Part shown: positions 53,289 to 61,588 of the stretch, one piece after another
How positions within the stretch are numbered: position 1 is the first letter of the stretch
Layout of the letters: each line of letters begins with the position of its first letter
Source: Myxococcales bacterium
GTDB taxonomy: Bacteria > Myxococcota > Myxococcia > Myxococcales > JAKAPL01
Assembly (NCBI GenBank): GCA_021783235.1
Contig: JAJXUD010000021.1
Coordinates: forward strand, 1 to 61,588
Length of the DNA stretch: 61,588 nucleotides
Reading direction: 5' to 3'
Program-made: the position numbers and the translations under genes
Notes under the pieces: model-generated
Databases searched by the model: none
Seen by the model: the letters and a program-made list of their open reading frames with translations, nothing else
What the model was told of the DNA's origin: nothing

Positions 53289-56200
53289 TCAGGCCATTTC
53301 GGGCAGACGATCGGAGGCCCCGCCGCCGAGGACCCGGCGCAAAAGACCGTCGGGGAGCCCGAGCCGCTCCGGACGGATCGAGTCGCCCTCCCCCTCGAGT
53401 ACGCCGGCCTCGACCAGCGCCTCGACGATGACGCCCCCCGCCTCGTCGGCGCGTCGAGTGAACTCCTCGGGGACCAGGAGCCGGTCGAGCCCGAGCCGAG
53501 CGAGCTCCGACTCCATCGCCCGTGAGACCACGGCCCGCAGCGTCCCGACGGCGATCCAGCGCTCGCGAGCGGCGGTCCGTAACGCGACCCCGACCGGGCT
53601 CAGCGAATCGGCAATCTCCGACTCGATCCAGACCCGCGAGGGCGCGCCCTTCTCCCCCTCCCGCCGAAGCGCCGCGCGGACCCCCTCCATCCCGATCTCC
53701 ATCGCGCCGAGCGCCCCCTGCCGCGCGCGCTCTGGGTCGTAGAGCTCGAGGACGGCCGACCCCACCCGCCGAACGAGCAGCGGGACCCCTTGCGACTCGC
53801 GCACGAGGAGCTCGACGGCGGGCTCGGCGAATCGGATCCCTTGCCGCGCCCCGAGCGCGCGCATCATCGCGAGCGCGGCGTCGTCGGGCAGCCGCGGCAC
53901 GCAGAGGCGCGGAAAGGCGCCAGCGAGCGACTGGCCCCCCAGGGTCGGAAGAGGCGCCCAGAGCACCGGGTGGAATGCCCCGCAGAGCAGGACGCCCGTT
54001 CGCAGCCCACCGGCGAGGGCTGGATCGCCGAGCGCCGCCCGCAGCCGGCCGATCGCCACCGAGAACGACGCGAGCGCCGCCTCGACCCGCTTCGCCTCTC
54101 CGCCGAGGGCCTGCTCGATCTCGTCGAGGACCAGCACGGCGGCCGCCGGCCGTTCATCGGTAGCGGCCAGGTAGGCTCGCGAGAAGCCGTGGAGCCACTC
54201 GGCGAGCCGGCTCGCGTCGAGCGGGGTGCCCTCGGCCGGAAGCGCTGGGGACGCTGGCTCCCGCGGCGATCGCGAACGAGCGGAGGCGTCGAGCTGGACG
54301 CAGACGTAGCGGAGGATCGCGTCGGAGGCCGCGTCTCCGCCTTGGGCGAGTTCGTGGTGGAAGCCCGCGAGGTCCACGTACGCGGACGGACCCGTCAGCC
54401 GGCGCGACACCTCGAGGGCGAGCGACGACTTGCCGAAGCGGCGCAAGCCCGTGACTAGAATCCAGTGGCCAGACTGGGCGCTCGCGAGGAGCCCCGAGAC
54501 GAGCCGCTCGCGATCGAAGAACTGGCTCGACGAGGTGATCCGGCCTCGGACTTCGAAGGGATTCCCACGCAGTGAGGTCTGCTCGACGAGGTCGAGCAGA
54601 TCGTCCGACCCCCGGGCCCAGCGGAGACGATCGGCTGGCACGGGAAAGACATGTACGGCGCGGCCAGGGCCCCGGGCAGCCCATTCGAGCATCGAGCGAA
54701 CTGCTCCGAGCTGCGGCGCAGCCCCCTCGTCGTGGATGAGCAGGGCCAGCTCGGCGTCGATGTCTCGAGCCGCCGAGCCCGCCGCGCCGACGTCCCGCTC
54801 CGTCCACTGACCTCCGCCGGCGGCGCGGACGATCGCCGCGCGGCTCCCCCAGCGCTCCCAGGCCAGCCCCGCGGGCAGGCGCGCCGCGAGGCGGCCGAAA
54901 CGCGCCGGCCGCAGCCAGCGCCAGGGGTCCTCGCGCGGGCTCAGCCCGATGGCCTCGACCGTCCGCACGAGCTCGCCGATCCAGGGCGCCACCCGCCGCC
55001 GCGCGCGCACGACCGCCACCGCCCAGGCGAGCAGCACGACGAGCAGGAGTGCCGCCGCGAGACCGAGCTCGAGGTCGCGGTCCCAGCGCTCCCAGCGGCG
55101 CCGGAGCCGGTCGCGAAGGTCGCAGTCGTAAGAGGCCACGCCCGTCTGCTCGCACAGATCGCAGCGCGCCGCCGCGATTCCGAGCGCCGCGCAGGCGGTG
55201 CGCCGCGAGAAGAGGTGGGCCACCCAGGCCCGCAACCGCCGCGCCCGCGCGAAGCGAGCGACCTCGACGGGGGCTCCGTTCGCGGCGTCGGCCTGCCACG
55301 GCTCGGCTGCCGGCGCCTCGCCGAATCCGGCTGCGATCCGGACGACCCGGGAGAAGTCCACGGGGAAGGAGGAGCCGCCCCGCCGTTCGGCGCAGAGGCT
55401 CCGGAGCCGAGCGATCGCCGTGGGCGCCCCCGGGGTCACCTTGCGAACGATCTCCTCGGCGGAGGGCGGCCGATCGAACGACGGTGGGATGGAGGCGCCG
55501 GCGCCAGCCCAGAGGAGATCCGCCAGCGCGGCGCACGCCCGCAGCGGGGCGGCGCTCTGGCTGCCCAGCTGCCGGCGCATCGGAATCCAGGCCTCGAGGG
55601 CAGCCCTGGTCTCGTCCGGCAGGCCACACGCCATGGGCTGCGGCAGCGTTTGCAGGGATCGGGCGGCCCGCGCGCAGAGATCCTCCGGGCCGCGATCCAC
55701 CCAGCGGCCGCGAAGATCTTGCACGCGCTGGAGCGTCTCGTCCGTCAGCGTGTTCGGGCCGGGCAGCCGGCCGTCGAGCCAGCTGGAGAAGGACGTCCCG
55801 GCGGCCCCGTCGGAGAGGAAACAGGCGTAGAGCTTCGAGAAGCCCGCGCTGCCGAGCCTGCGCCAATCCTGATCGGCCAGCGCGACCTGAGCCGCCGGAA
55901 TCTCCTGGAGCCATCCCAGGATGGAACTCGGCTCGAGCGCACGGCAGTCGGTTGCCCAGATCGCCTGCTCCCGTTGCTGGAGGACGAGTGGCGCGCTCGA
56001 TTCGAGCAGGCCCCGGAGCTGGAGCGCCCGACGGCACTCCCCGGAGGCCGTCCCGGGGCCACAGCGGGTCAGCGCCACGAACGACTGGACGAGCCGCAGA
56101 GCCGTGAGAAGGGGCGGCCCCTGGTCCGCCGGGCCGGGACGGGCGGCCTGGCCGCTCGCGCTCTCGACGAGCGCCGCGTCGAGCGGCCCGACGGCCGCGA

Positions 56201-56828
56201 ACCAGCCATCGATGGCCGCGCGACCCTGACCGGCGAGCCGACGCCAGAAGCCAGGGGCGACCCGCTCGATCGCCTCGACCAGCAGCCGGCGAAACAGAAG
56301 CGGTGGCTCGCCCCGCCGGCCGCCGAGCAGCCGAGCCATCAGCTCCGCCAGACGGCTGTCGGGCCTCTCCCGCGGAGCCGATGGAGCCCGGCCAGTCTCT
56401 CCCGCCGCAAAGGCGTCGAGCGCCTCGAGCTCCGTCTTGGTGCGGGACCAATCGGCCACGAGCCGCCCGAGCGCGACGAGATGCTCCTTGGGCACGCAAG
56501 GAGAGAGATCCTCGGGCAGCGGCTCTGCGAGCAGGAGCCGCTGCACGACCGAGCCGAGCTCCCCGCAGACCGACTCTCGCTCCCCTCCGAGCCGATCTCG
56601 ATCGCGGGCGCACTCGGAGAGCCGCGTCTCGTCGCCGGCCGCCCGCTCGGCGCACGACGAGAGGCGACGCTCCTCGGCCTGCCCTTGCGCCTTGCAGGCC
56701 GCGAGCCCTCCCTGAAGCACTTCGATCTCCGTCGCCTCCGCCGTGCAGGAGGGGCCGGCATCGGGGACGGCCTCTGCGCGAAAGGAAACCAAGACGGCCG
56801 AGAGGCCGAGCGCGAGGGCGAGCTTCAT
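53289..56828 (-). CDS. Transmembrane STAND-like ATPase with a cysteine-rich extracytoplasmic domain
   Basis: 1179 residues, unrecognised overall. A signal peptide (1-20) leads into an outer domain (21-586) with about 18 cysteines. Its first part is coiled coil-like, with C45, C59, C73 and C88 at 14-, 14- and 15-residue intervals; a 'CDLC' pair (556-559) and C569 lie near the membrane. A single helix (587-607) crosses the membrane. Inside, 'SLRGNPFEVRGRI' introduces a P-loop ATPase: Walker A GLRRFGKSS (794-802), Walker B VLVLDEIE (898-905). The C-terminal part (about 990-1179) looks winged-helix-like. This is the layout of a signal-transduction ATPase, but no effector domain is seen. It lies 56 bases downstream of xerC. 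Confidence 0.75.
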   Translation of the reverse strand: MKLALALGLSAVLVSFRAEAVPDAGPSCTAEATEIEVLQGGLAACKAQGQAEERRLSSCAERAAGDETRLSECARDRDRLGGERESVCGELGSVVQRLLLAEPLPEDLSPCVPKEHLVALGRLVADWSRTKTELEALDAFAAGETGRAPSAPRERPDSRLAELMARLLGGRRGEPPLLFRRLLVEAIERVAPGFWRRLAGQGRAAIDGWFAAVGPLDAALVESASGQAARPGPADQGPPLLTALRLVQSFVALTRCGPGTASGECRRALQLRGLLESSAPLVLQQREQAIWATDCRALEPSSILGWLQEIPAAQVALADQDWRRLGSAGFSKLYACFLSDGAAGTSFSSWLDGRLPGPNTLTDETLQRVQDLRGRWVDRGPEDLCARAARSLQTLPQPMACGLPDETRAALEAWIPMRRQLGSQSAAPLRACAALADLLWAGAGASIPPSFDRPPSAEEIVRKVTPGAPTAIARLRSLCAERRGGSSFPVDFSRVVRIAAGFGEAPAAEPWQADAANGAPVEVARFARARRLRAWVAHLFSRRTACAALGIAAARCDLCEQTGVASYDCDLRDRLRRRWERWDRDLELGLAAALLLVVLLAWAVAVVRARRRVAPWIGELVRTVEAIGLSPREDPWRWLRPARFGRLAARLPAGLAWERWGSRAAIVRAAGGGQWTERDVGAAGSAARDIDAELALLIHDEGAAPQLGAVRSMLEWAARGPGRAVHVFPVPADRLRWARGSDDLLDLVEQTSLRGNPFEVRGRITSSSQFFDRERLVSGLLASAQSGHWILVTGLRRFGKSSLALEVSRRLTGPSAYVDLAGFHHELAQGGDAASDAILRYVCVQLDASARSRSPREPASPALPAEGTPLDASRLAEWLHGFSRAYLAATDERPAAAVLVLDEIEQALGGEAKRVEAALASFSVAIGRLRAALGDPALAGGLRTGVLLCGAFHPVLWAPLPTLGGQSLAGAFPRLCVPRLPDDAALAMMRALGARQGIRFAEPAVELLVRESQGVPLLVRRVGSAVLELYDPERARQGALGAMEIGMEGVRAALRREGEKGAPSRVWIESEIADSLSPVGVALRTAARERWIAVGTLRAVVSRAMESELARLGLDRLLVPEEFTRRADEAGGVIVEALVEAGVLEGEGDSIRPERLGLPDGLLRRVLGGGASDRLPEMA

Positions 56829-56884
56829 GCGTCCCTCGTTTCAAACAGAATCGCGCTGGCGAGACAAGCCCATCTTCTAGGCCA

Positions 56885-57799
56885 TCAACCCTTCGCCTTG
56901 GGGTGCGCCTTGTCGTAGACGGCCATGAGCTGCCGCAGGTCGACCTGCGCGTAGCGCTGGGTGGTCGAGAGCGAAGCGTGCCCCAACAACTCCTGGATGG
57001 AGCGCAGGTCCGCGCCGTTTTCGAGGAGATGCGTGGCGAAGCAGTGGCGCAAGAGATGCGGGTAGGTGCGCCGGCCCACGGCTGCCGCGAGGCTCGCCCG
57101 CCGCAGCACCGACCGGACCACCGTCGGGTCGATCCGGCGGCCCCGCTCGCCGACGAAGAGCGCCCTCTCCTCGGGCCTTGGCCGAAGCTCGATCCGCCGC
57201 TCGATGAAGCGGGCGAGCGACTCCGCGGCGGGGCCTCCAAACGGCACGATCCGTTCGCGGTTTCCCTTGCCGACGACGCGGACCTCGCGTCGGTCGAGAT
57301 CCAGCCGCTCGACGTCGATGCCGCAGAGCTCGGAGACGCGTAGGCCGCTCGAGTAGAGCAGCTCGAGCATCGCGCGATCGCGCAGCCCGACGACGCCTCC
57401 GTCGTCGGAGGAGGCCTCTACCAGCGCCGAGACCTCCTCGGGGCGCAGCAGGTCGGGTAGCCGGCGCGGCACCTTCGGAGAGCGGAGGCGCGAGGCGGGA
57501 TTCTTCTCGACGAGCCCCCGGCGACGGCAATGGCGGTAGAAGCTTCGCAGCGCGGAGAGCTTGCGAGCGAGCGAGGCCGGTCCGTTCCGCCCGCCGCGCG
57601 AGGCCAGAAATGCGCGGACGATCCGGTGATCCGCGGTCAAGGCGTCGGCGCCCACCGAGTCGAGGTAGCCGAAGTACTGCTCGAGGTCGGTGCGGTAACT
57701 GCGCAAGGTCTCCGGCGAGGCCCCCCGCTCCCGATCGAGGTGGAAGAGGAATGCCTCGGCGGGCTCGGGGAGCGGCACGCCTTCGAGGCTACTCCCCAT
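56885..57799 (-). CDS. xerC: Tyrosine recombinase XerC
   Basis: 304 residues. It acts with XerD on dif to resolve chromosome dimers. The N-terminal core-binding SAM-like domain is followed by the catalytic domain with R of 'SSGLRVSEL', K of 'GKGNRERIVP', the HxxR of 'HLLRHCFATHLLE' and a final 'LGHASLSTTQRYAQ' holding the nucleophile tyrosine. Length and tail are XerC-like. It follows the propeller lipoprotein by 89 bases in the trmFO operon; trmFO and xerC are commonly linked in this phylum. ATG at 57799. Confidence 0.93.
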   Translation of the reverse strand: MGSSLEGVPLPEPAEAFLFHLDRERGASPETLRSYRTDLEQYFGYLDSVGADALTADHRIVRAFLASRGGRNGPASLARKLSALRSFYRHCRRRGLVEKNPASRLRSPKVPRRLPDLLRPEEVSALVEASSDDGGVVGLRDRAMLELLYSSGLRVSELCGIDVERLDLDRREVRVVGKGNRERIVPFGGPAAESLARFIERRIELRPRPEERALFVGERGRRIDPTVVRSVLRRASLAAAVGRRTYPHLLRHCFATHLLENGADLRSIQELLGHASLSTTQRYAQVDLRQLMAVYDKAHPKAKG

Positions 57800-57888
57800 A
57801 GGGCGAGCCGCAAGTTCGAGGATGCTTCGGAGACCGTGACTGAGCCCCCGGATCGGCTGCCGGGCGACGGGAGGGGGTTCACGCCCTC

Positions 57889-59484
57889 TCAGTGGACGCT
57901 GATGGCCTCGGCCTTGGCTGGGTCCGCCTCGTAGAGCCCCGCGCGCTTCGGCGCATCCACGAGGTAGGCGATCCGACCGTCGGCGAGCCAGCGCGGATGA
58001 GGCTCGACGCCGCGGTCCACGTAGCGCGGGAGGCTCCAGCCCCCGGAGGACGGGAGCACGGCGAGATCGACCGTGTGGCCGACGGGGTTCATGAAGGCCG
58101 TCCAGAGCCACTTTCCGTCGGTCGAATAGTCGTAGTCGGCGATGCCGGCCGCCACCCTCGTTGCCTTGCTCGGGGTCACGCCGCCATCCGGCAGCGGCGG
58201 CGGGCCCTCCGAGAGCGCGTGGGTGTCCACCGCCATGAGATCGCAGGCCTGTCCCCCCGCGACGCAGCCGGCCTTGAAGAGAAGCTTCGAGTCGTCCGGC
58301 GAAAAGTCGAAGGAGTAGATCGCCTGCCCGACGAAGCGGCGCTCGGCAGCCGCACCCGGCGAGACGAGGTAGAGCCGCTCGGTGTACATCGGCCGGGTCA
58401 CGGTTTCGAGGAAGGCGAGCCAGGCGCCCCGGTGCGACCAACCGAAGAGGCGCACCGCCGGCGCGATCAACGTGGCCTTGCCGGCGCCTGGGCGCCAGAG
58501 CTCGAGCTTCCCGGTCCGCGACTGGTCGTAGTAGTCGTCCAGGAAGGCGAGATTCCGGCCGTCCGGGGCGAAGCGATAGGCTCCCGCGCGGCTGCCCACC
58601 CGCTCCGCGGCCCCGCCCTCGACGTCGACGGCGTAGAGATCGCCCTCGAGGTAGTGAGCGCTGACTCCAGCGACGAAGGCGAGCAGCTTGCCGTCTGGAG
58701 AGAACTCGAAGCTCGGCGCCCCCTTGCCCAGGAGCCGCTCGCGCCCGGCCTTCCAGAGATGGAGCTCCGGGAGCCGGTCGGGGGTCTCGAGCGTGTAGGC
58801 GATCGCGCGTCCCTTCTGGTCGAAGCGGTAATCGGCGACCTGGCGAGCGACGACCACCGGCGCCCCATGCCCGTCCGTCGCCTCGATGACGAGTTCCCCC
58901 CCGAGCGCCGCGCGGCGCCGGTAGAGCAGCGTCTCCCCGTCGGCGGAGAACTCGAAGGTCGAGACGCCATCCGCGACGACCCGGGGAGCGCCGCCCGACA
59001 CGAAGGCGATCTCGAGCCGTCCCGAGGCGACGTCACCCAACCAGCGGCCGTCGGGGGAAAAGCCGAAAAAGGTCACTCCGCCCGCGACGATCCGGGGCGC
59101 TCCCCCTCCTGTGGGCGCCAGCGCGAGCTCGCCGGAGCTCGACTGGAAGTCGAAGTGGCGGAGAAACGCGACCTGACCTCCGTCGGGCGAGAAGAGCACG
59201 TCGCCCGCGAGGTTCGTTGCCCCGGGGCCGAGGGAGACCGGCTCACCGCTCGCGGGAACCAGCACCAGCTCGCCCAAGAAGAGATCCGACGGCATGAGCG
59301 GACCCTTGGGCTGGATCGGCTCCCGGAGATAGAGGGCAGACGAGCCTCCGGGGGCCACGAGCAGCGCCTGTCCCGCGCCCGGCGAGCGGCGCTCGCCGAC
59401 GTGGCGGAGGCCGCCAGCGCGCTGGGCCTTGCAGCCGGCGAAGAGCATCAGCGTCAGCGCGGCCATGGCAGCCCGGATCCTCAC
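57889..59484 (-). CDS. TolB/WD40-like beta-propeller lipoprotein
   Basis: 531 residues with a lipoprotein signal ([11 protein letters not shown]). The mature part has many repeats of ~40-45 residues of the form 'F.FSPDG..L.F' (for example [53 protein letters not shown]), which build a TolB/WD40-type propeller of perhaps seven or more blades. It probably scaffolds proteins in the periplasm. The GTG start overlaps trmFO's stop by 4 bases. Confidence 0.88.
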   Translation of the reverse strand: MRIRAAMAALTLMLFAGCKAQRAGGLRHVGERRSPGAGQALLVAPGGSSALYLREPIQPKGPLMPSDLFLGELVLVPASGEPVSLGPGATNLAGDVLFSPDGGQVAFLRHFDFQSSSGELALAPTGGGAPRIVAGGVTFFGFSPDGRWLGDVASGRLEIAFVSGGAPRVVADGVSTFEFSADGETLLYRRRAALGGELVIEATDGHGAPVVVARQVADYRFDQKGRAIAYTLETPDRLPELHLWKAGRERLLGKGAPSFEFSPDGKLLAFVAGVSAHYLEGDLYAVDVEGGAAERVGSRAGAYRFAPDGRNLAFLDDYYDQSRTGKLELWRPGAGKATLIAPAVRLFGWSHRGAWLAFLETVTRPMYTERLYLVSPGAAAERRFVGQAIYSFDFSPDDSKLLFKAGCVAGGQACDLMAVDTHALSEGPPPLPDGGVTPSKATRVAAGIADYDYSTDGKWLWTAFMNPVGHTVDLAVLPSSGGWSLPRYVDRGVEPHPRWLADGRIAYLVDAPKRAGLYEADPAKAEAISVH

Positions 59485-60887
59485 GAGACGACCTCCGAGA
59501 GCCCGGTGGAGACGTGAGCGATGGCCCTCGGCTCGGGCCCGCCCGTCGCGGCGAAATCGGCGCGCCAGGCGGCGAACTCCCGGCGCGCCCTCGCCACGAG
59601 CGCGCTGCGCCGATCGCCCTTCGAGAGCCGCTGGGGGATTGGCGGGAAGAGGCTGAAGGTGACGTTGGTCGGCTGGTAGGCATACCCGTCGGGATGGGCC
59701 TCGCCAGTGACGTGTCGGTAGAGGGCCCCGAGCGCGGTGGCCGCCGGAGGCGGCTCGAAACGAGCCCCGGACAGCCGGGACGCGACCGAGAGCGCCGCGA
59801 CGTGACCGCAGGCGCACGACTCGACGTAGCCCTCGACCCCGGTGATCTGCCCCGCGAAAAAGAGGCTCGGGCGACCGCGTAGCGAGAGATCGCGGTCGAG
59901 CAGCCGCGGGCCGTCGAGAAACGTGTTGCGATGCACCTGGCCGAGCCTCACGAACTCGGCGGCGGCGAGTCCCGGGAGCGTTCCAAGCACGCGCCGCTGC
60001 TCGGGCCAGGTGAGGCGCGTCTGAAAACCGACGAGGTTGTAAGCGGTCGCGGCCCGATCCTCTTGCCGGAGCTGCACCACTGCGTGCGGCCGGCGACCCG
60101 TGCGCGGATCGACGAGCCCCACGGGCTTCATGGGGCCGAAGCGGAGGGTGTCGTCGCCTCGTTCGGCGAGCAGCTCGATCGGCAGACAGCCCTCGAAGTA
60201 ACGAGCCTGCTCGAATTTGTGAGGCGTCACCTTCTCGGCGGCGCGGAGCTCGCGCACGAAGCGCTCGTACTGCTCCCGGTCGAGCGGAAGGTTCAGGTAG
60301 TCGGCACCGTCGCCCTTGCCCCAGCGGCTCTGCGCGAAGGCGATCGACCGATCGATGGTCTCCGCGGCGATGATCGGGGCGATGGCATCGTAGAAGTAGA
60401 GCGCCTTCGCGCCGACGGCCTCGCCGATGGCGCGGGCGAGCGGCTCGCTGGTGAGCGGGCCCGTCGCGACGAGGCACGGCGCCTCGACGTCGGGCAGCTC
60501 GGTGATCTCCTCGTGGCGGAGCTCGATGAGCGGCTCGGCGGCCACGAGCCGCTCCACCTCGTCGGCGAAGCGGAGCCGATCGACCGCGAGGGCGTCGCCG
60601 GCGGGCACTCGCGCCGCGTCCGCGGCAGCCAAGATGGGCGAACCGAGCGCGCGCAGCTCCTCCTTCAGGAGGCCGACGGCGTTCTCTGGATTGTCGCTGC
60701 GCAGCGAGTTCGAGCAGACGAGTTCGGCCAGCCGATCGGTCTGATGGGCTGGGGACCTTCGGCCGGGCTTCATCTCGAAGAGTCGGACGGCGATGCCGCG
60801 GCGCGCGAGCTGAACGGCCGCCTCGCAGCCCGCAAGCCCGCCGCCGACGACCGCGATCGTTCGCTCGGTTTCGATTTTGGAAGGCAT
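59481..60887 (-). CDS. trmFO: Folate/FAD-dependent tRNA (uracil-54) methyltransferase TrmFO
   Basis: About 468 residues from the ATG at 60887; a GTG at 60926 would add 13 residues and fit a promoter exactly 5 bases upstream. It methylates U54 of tRNA using methylene-tetrahydrofolate. The FAD motif '[20 protein letters not shown]' is followed by '[14 protein letters not shown]', 'YFYDAIAPI' and '[19 protein letters not shown]', all TrmFO (Gid) signatures including the conserved Cys. It leads trmFO, propeller lipoprotein, xerC and the ATPase. Confidence 0.94.
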   Translation of the reverse strand: MPSKIETERTIAVVGGGLAGCEAAVQLARRGIAVRLFEMKPGRRSPAHQTDRLAELVCSNSLRSDNPENAVGLLKEELRALGSPILAAADAARVPAGDALAVDRLRFADEVERLVAAEPLIELRHEEITELPDVEAPCLVATGPLTSEPLARAIGEAVGAKALYFYDAIAPIIAAETIDRSIAFAQSRWGKGDGADYLNLPLDREQYERFVRELRAAEKVTPHKFEQARYFEGCLPIELLAERGDDTLRFGPMKPVGLVDPRTGRRPHAVVQLRQEDRAATAYNLVGFQTRLTWPEQRRVLGTLPGLAAAEFVRLGQVHRNTFLDGPRLLDRDLSLRGRPSLFFAGQITGVEGYVESCACGHVAALSVASRLSGARFEPPPAATALGALYRHVTGEAHPDGYAYQPTNVTFSLFPPIPQRLSKGDRRSALVARARREFAAWRADFAATGGPEPRAIAHVSTGLSEVVS

Positions 60888-60931
60888 CGGCTTCTCGGCG
60901 GGAGCCCAGGCGATCGGGCGCCGCACTCGCC

Positions 60932-60961
60932 GTCTTAGCAGGGGCGCTTCCAGCCTGGCAA
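60932..60961 (-). promoter_or_regulatory. Candidate promoter of the trmFO operon
   Basis: Minus strand: TTGCCA (60956-60961), 18-base spacer, extended -10 TGC-TAAGAC (hexamer 60932-60937), 5 bases to GTG 60926 or 44 bases to ATG 60887. If the GTG is used, this is another leaderless start. Confidence 0.5.
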
Positions 60962-60973
60962 GACGCTCGGCTG

Positions 60974-61002
60974 CTGTCGGGAGGCGTCACCCGGCTTAGC
61001 TT
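60974..61002 (+). promoter_or_regulatory. Candidate promoter of the DksA-type gene
   Basis: CTGTCG (60974-60979), 17-base spacer, TAGCTT (60997-61002), leaving a ~29-base leader with an AGGGGG site before the ATG at 61038. The -10 starts with TAGCTTTC, as in the 9829 and 40885 motifs. Confidence 0.35.
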
Positions 61003-61037
61003 TCAGTTTGATCGTGGGACGGAGCCAGGGGGCCAGC

Positions 61038-61427
61038 ATGCCGAACGACCGGGACATCGCTTCGCTTCGCCGTCGGCTGCTCGAGCGCCGCCGCCGACTC
61101 GTCGAATCGCACCGGAACACCAACCGAGACATCGAGCAGCTTCAGGATGCACCGAAAGATCCCGAATTCGAGGAGTCCGCCCAGCTGGCCCTGGCCGAGT
61201 ACACGCTCGAGCGGCTGACCGACTCGCAGCGGCGCGAGGCCATCCAGATCGACGCGGCGCTCGGCCGGATGGATGCCGGCGAATATGGCGTCTGCGAGGA
61301 TTGCGGCGGCGAGATCTCGCTCGAGCGGCTTCGAGCGCTGCCGTTCGCCACCCGCTGCACCGACTGCGCCCAAGAGATCGAGAAGGAGCAGGGACGAGGG
61401 GTGGCCTACGTCCCGGGGACGATGTAG
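61038..61427 (+). CDS. DksA/TraR-family zinc-finger protein
   Basis: 129 residues. An N-terminal coiled coil (SLRRRLLERRRRLVESHR, IDAALGRMDAGEYGVCEDCG) and a C4 zinc finger with CEDC and CTDC pairs form the DksA/TraR fold, which inserts into the RNA polymerase secondary channel. Classical DksA has two aspartates at the coiled-coil tip. Here the tip region reads 'DAPKDPEFEE', so acidic residues are present, but equivalence is uncertain. It probably modulates transcription during stress. Confidence 0.85.
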   Translation: MPNDRDIASLRRRLLERRRRLVESHRNTNRDIEQLQDAPKDPEFEESAQLALAEYTLERLTDSQRREAIQIDAALGRMDAGEYGVCEDCGGEISLERLRALPFATRCTDCAQEIEKEQGRGVAYVPGTM

Positions 61428-61547
61428 GTCCCACCAGACGAGCAGGCGCCTCGGTCTCTAGCCCCAATGCCGGTGAGTTAGGGGCGCAAGGTCCGAGAAT
61501 GACAGATGGTTGCGCGATCGTGCTCTCAAGCAGAGGAGAGTACGACG
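61428..61547 (+). other. Intergenic stretch before the last, truncated gene
   Basis: No gene is seen. TAGCCCC (61459-61465) and TTAGGGGC are roughly inverted around 61466-61484. The sequence could be the left edge of an insertion element, given the IS at the other window end, but no family is recognised. Confidence 0.25.
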
Positions 61548-61588
61548 ATGGGATTGGCCGCAGATCTTGAAGCGACGATGGTGGTGCG
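61548..61588 (+). CDS. Start of an unidentified gene (partial)
   Basis: ATG at 61548 follows AGAGGAGAG with normal spacing. The readable peptide is MGLAADLEATMVV, then the window ends. Too short for any identification. It may be a transposase or a further stress gene. Confidence 0.5.
   Translation, partial: MGLAADLEATMVV

Overview
This is a 61.6 kb, very GC-rich, gene-dense window. It most likely comes from a member of the Myxococcota (former Deltaproteobacteria). The evidence is a matrixin-like metalloprotease with a MYXO-CTERM-like tail, a Hanks-type Ser/Thr kinase, NtrC-type regulators, hybrid histidine kinases, many Asp/Gly-rich lipoproteins and a tiny Arg/Lys-rich protein. No rRNA, tRNA or CRISPR array was seen. 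Almost every gap is under 250 bases and many neighbours overlap by 4 bases (GTGA or ATGA), so most genes lie in short operons.

Layout. 1-1895: the 3' end of an IS110-family transposase abuts a Ser/Thr kinase that has lost its N-lobe. 2004-6251: a Cu+ P-type ATPase converging on dnaK. 6547-9505: a lipid-kinase-like protein, bioB and a lipoprotein. 9601-10720: four small envelope-stress-type proteins ending in a strong hairpin. 10732-15105: a membrane fusion protein, a cytochrome/resB/engB operon and tsaC. 15049-19775: a four-gene two-component cluster. 19772-24546: protease, flavoprotein, small proteins, a START protein, a lipoprotein and an unlisted 44-residue basic protein. 24595-30109: a minus-strand run hemB, DUF4177, RDD, a tandem D-Ala-D-Ala-ligase-like protein and a P1 peptidase. 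30176-31837: thiSGE. 31810-38812: a secreted protein, a second two-component cluster with a GlrK/QseG/GlrR-like flavour, SpoIID and a small protein. 39057-44913: coaE, an SDR, a YihY protein, then argD-hslU-hslV on the other strand. 45028-53240: trehalose metabolism (EF-hand trehalase, OtsB, membrane-anchored OtsA) with two membrane glycosyltransferase-like proteins. 53289-60926: trmFO, a beta-propeller lipoprotein, xerC and a 1179-residue transmembrane STAND-like ATPase. 61038-61427: a DksA/TraR protein. The window ends inside an unidentified gene.

The least familiar items are the membrane-spanning STAND-like ATPase with a cysteine-rich outer half, the OtsA with a built-in sensor-like module, the double ATP-grasp protein, and a recurrent promoter layout. 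In that layout a TAnnnT-like -10 box ends 6-9 bases before the start codon at many genes, which implies widespread leaderless translation.
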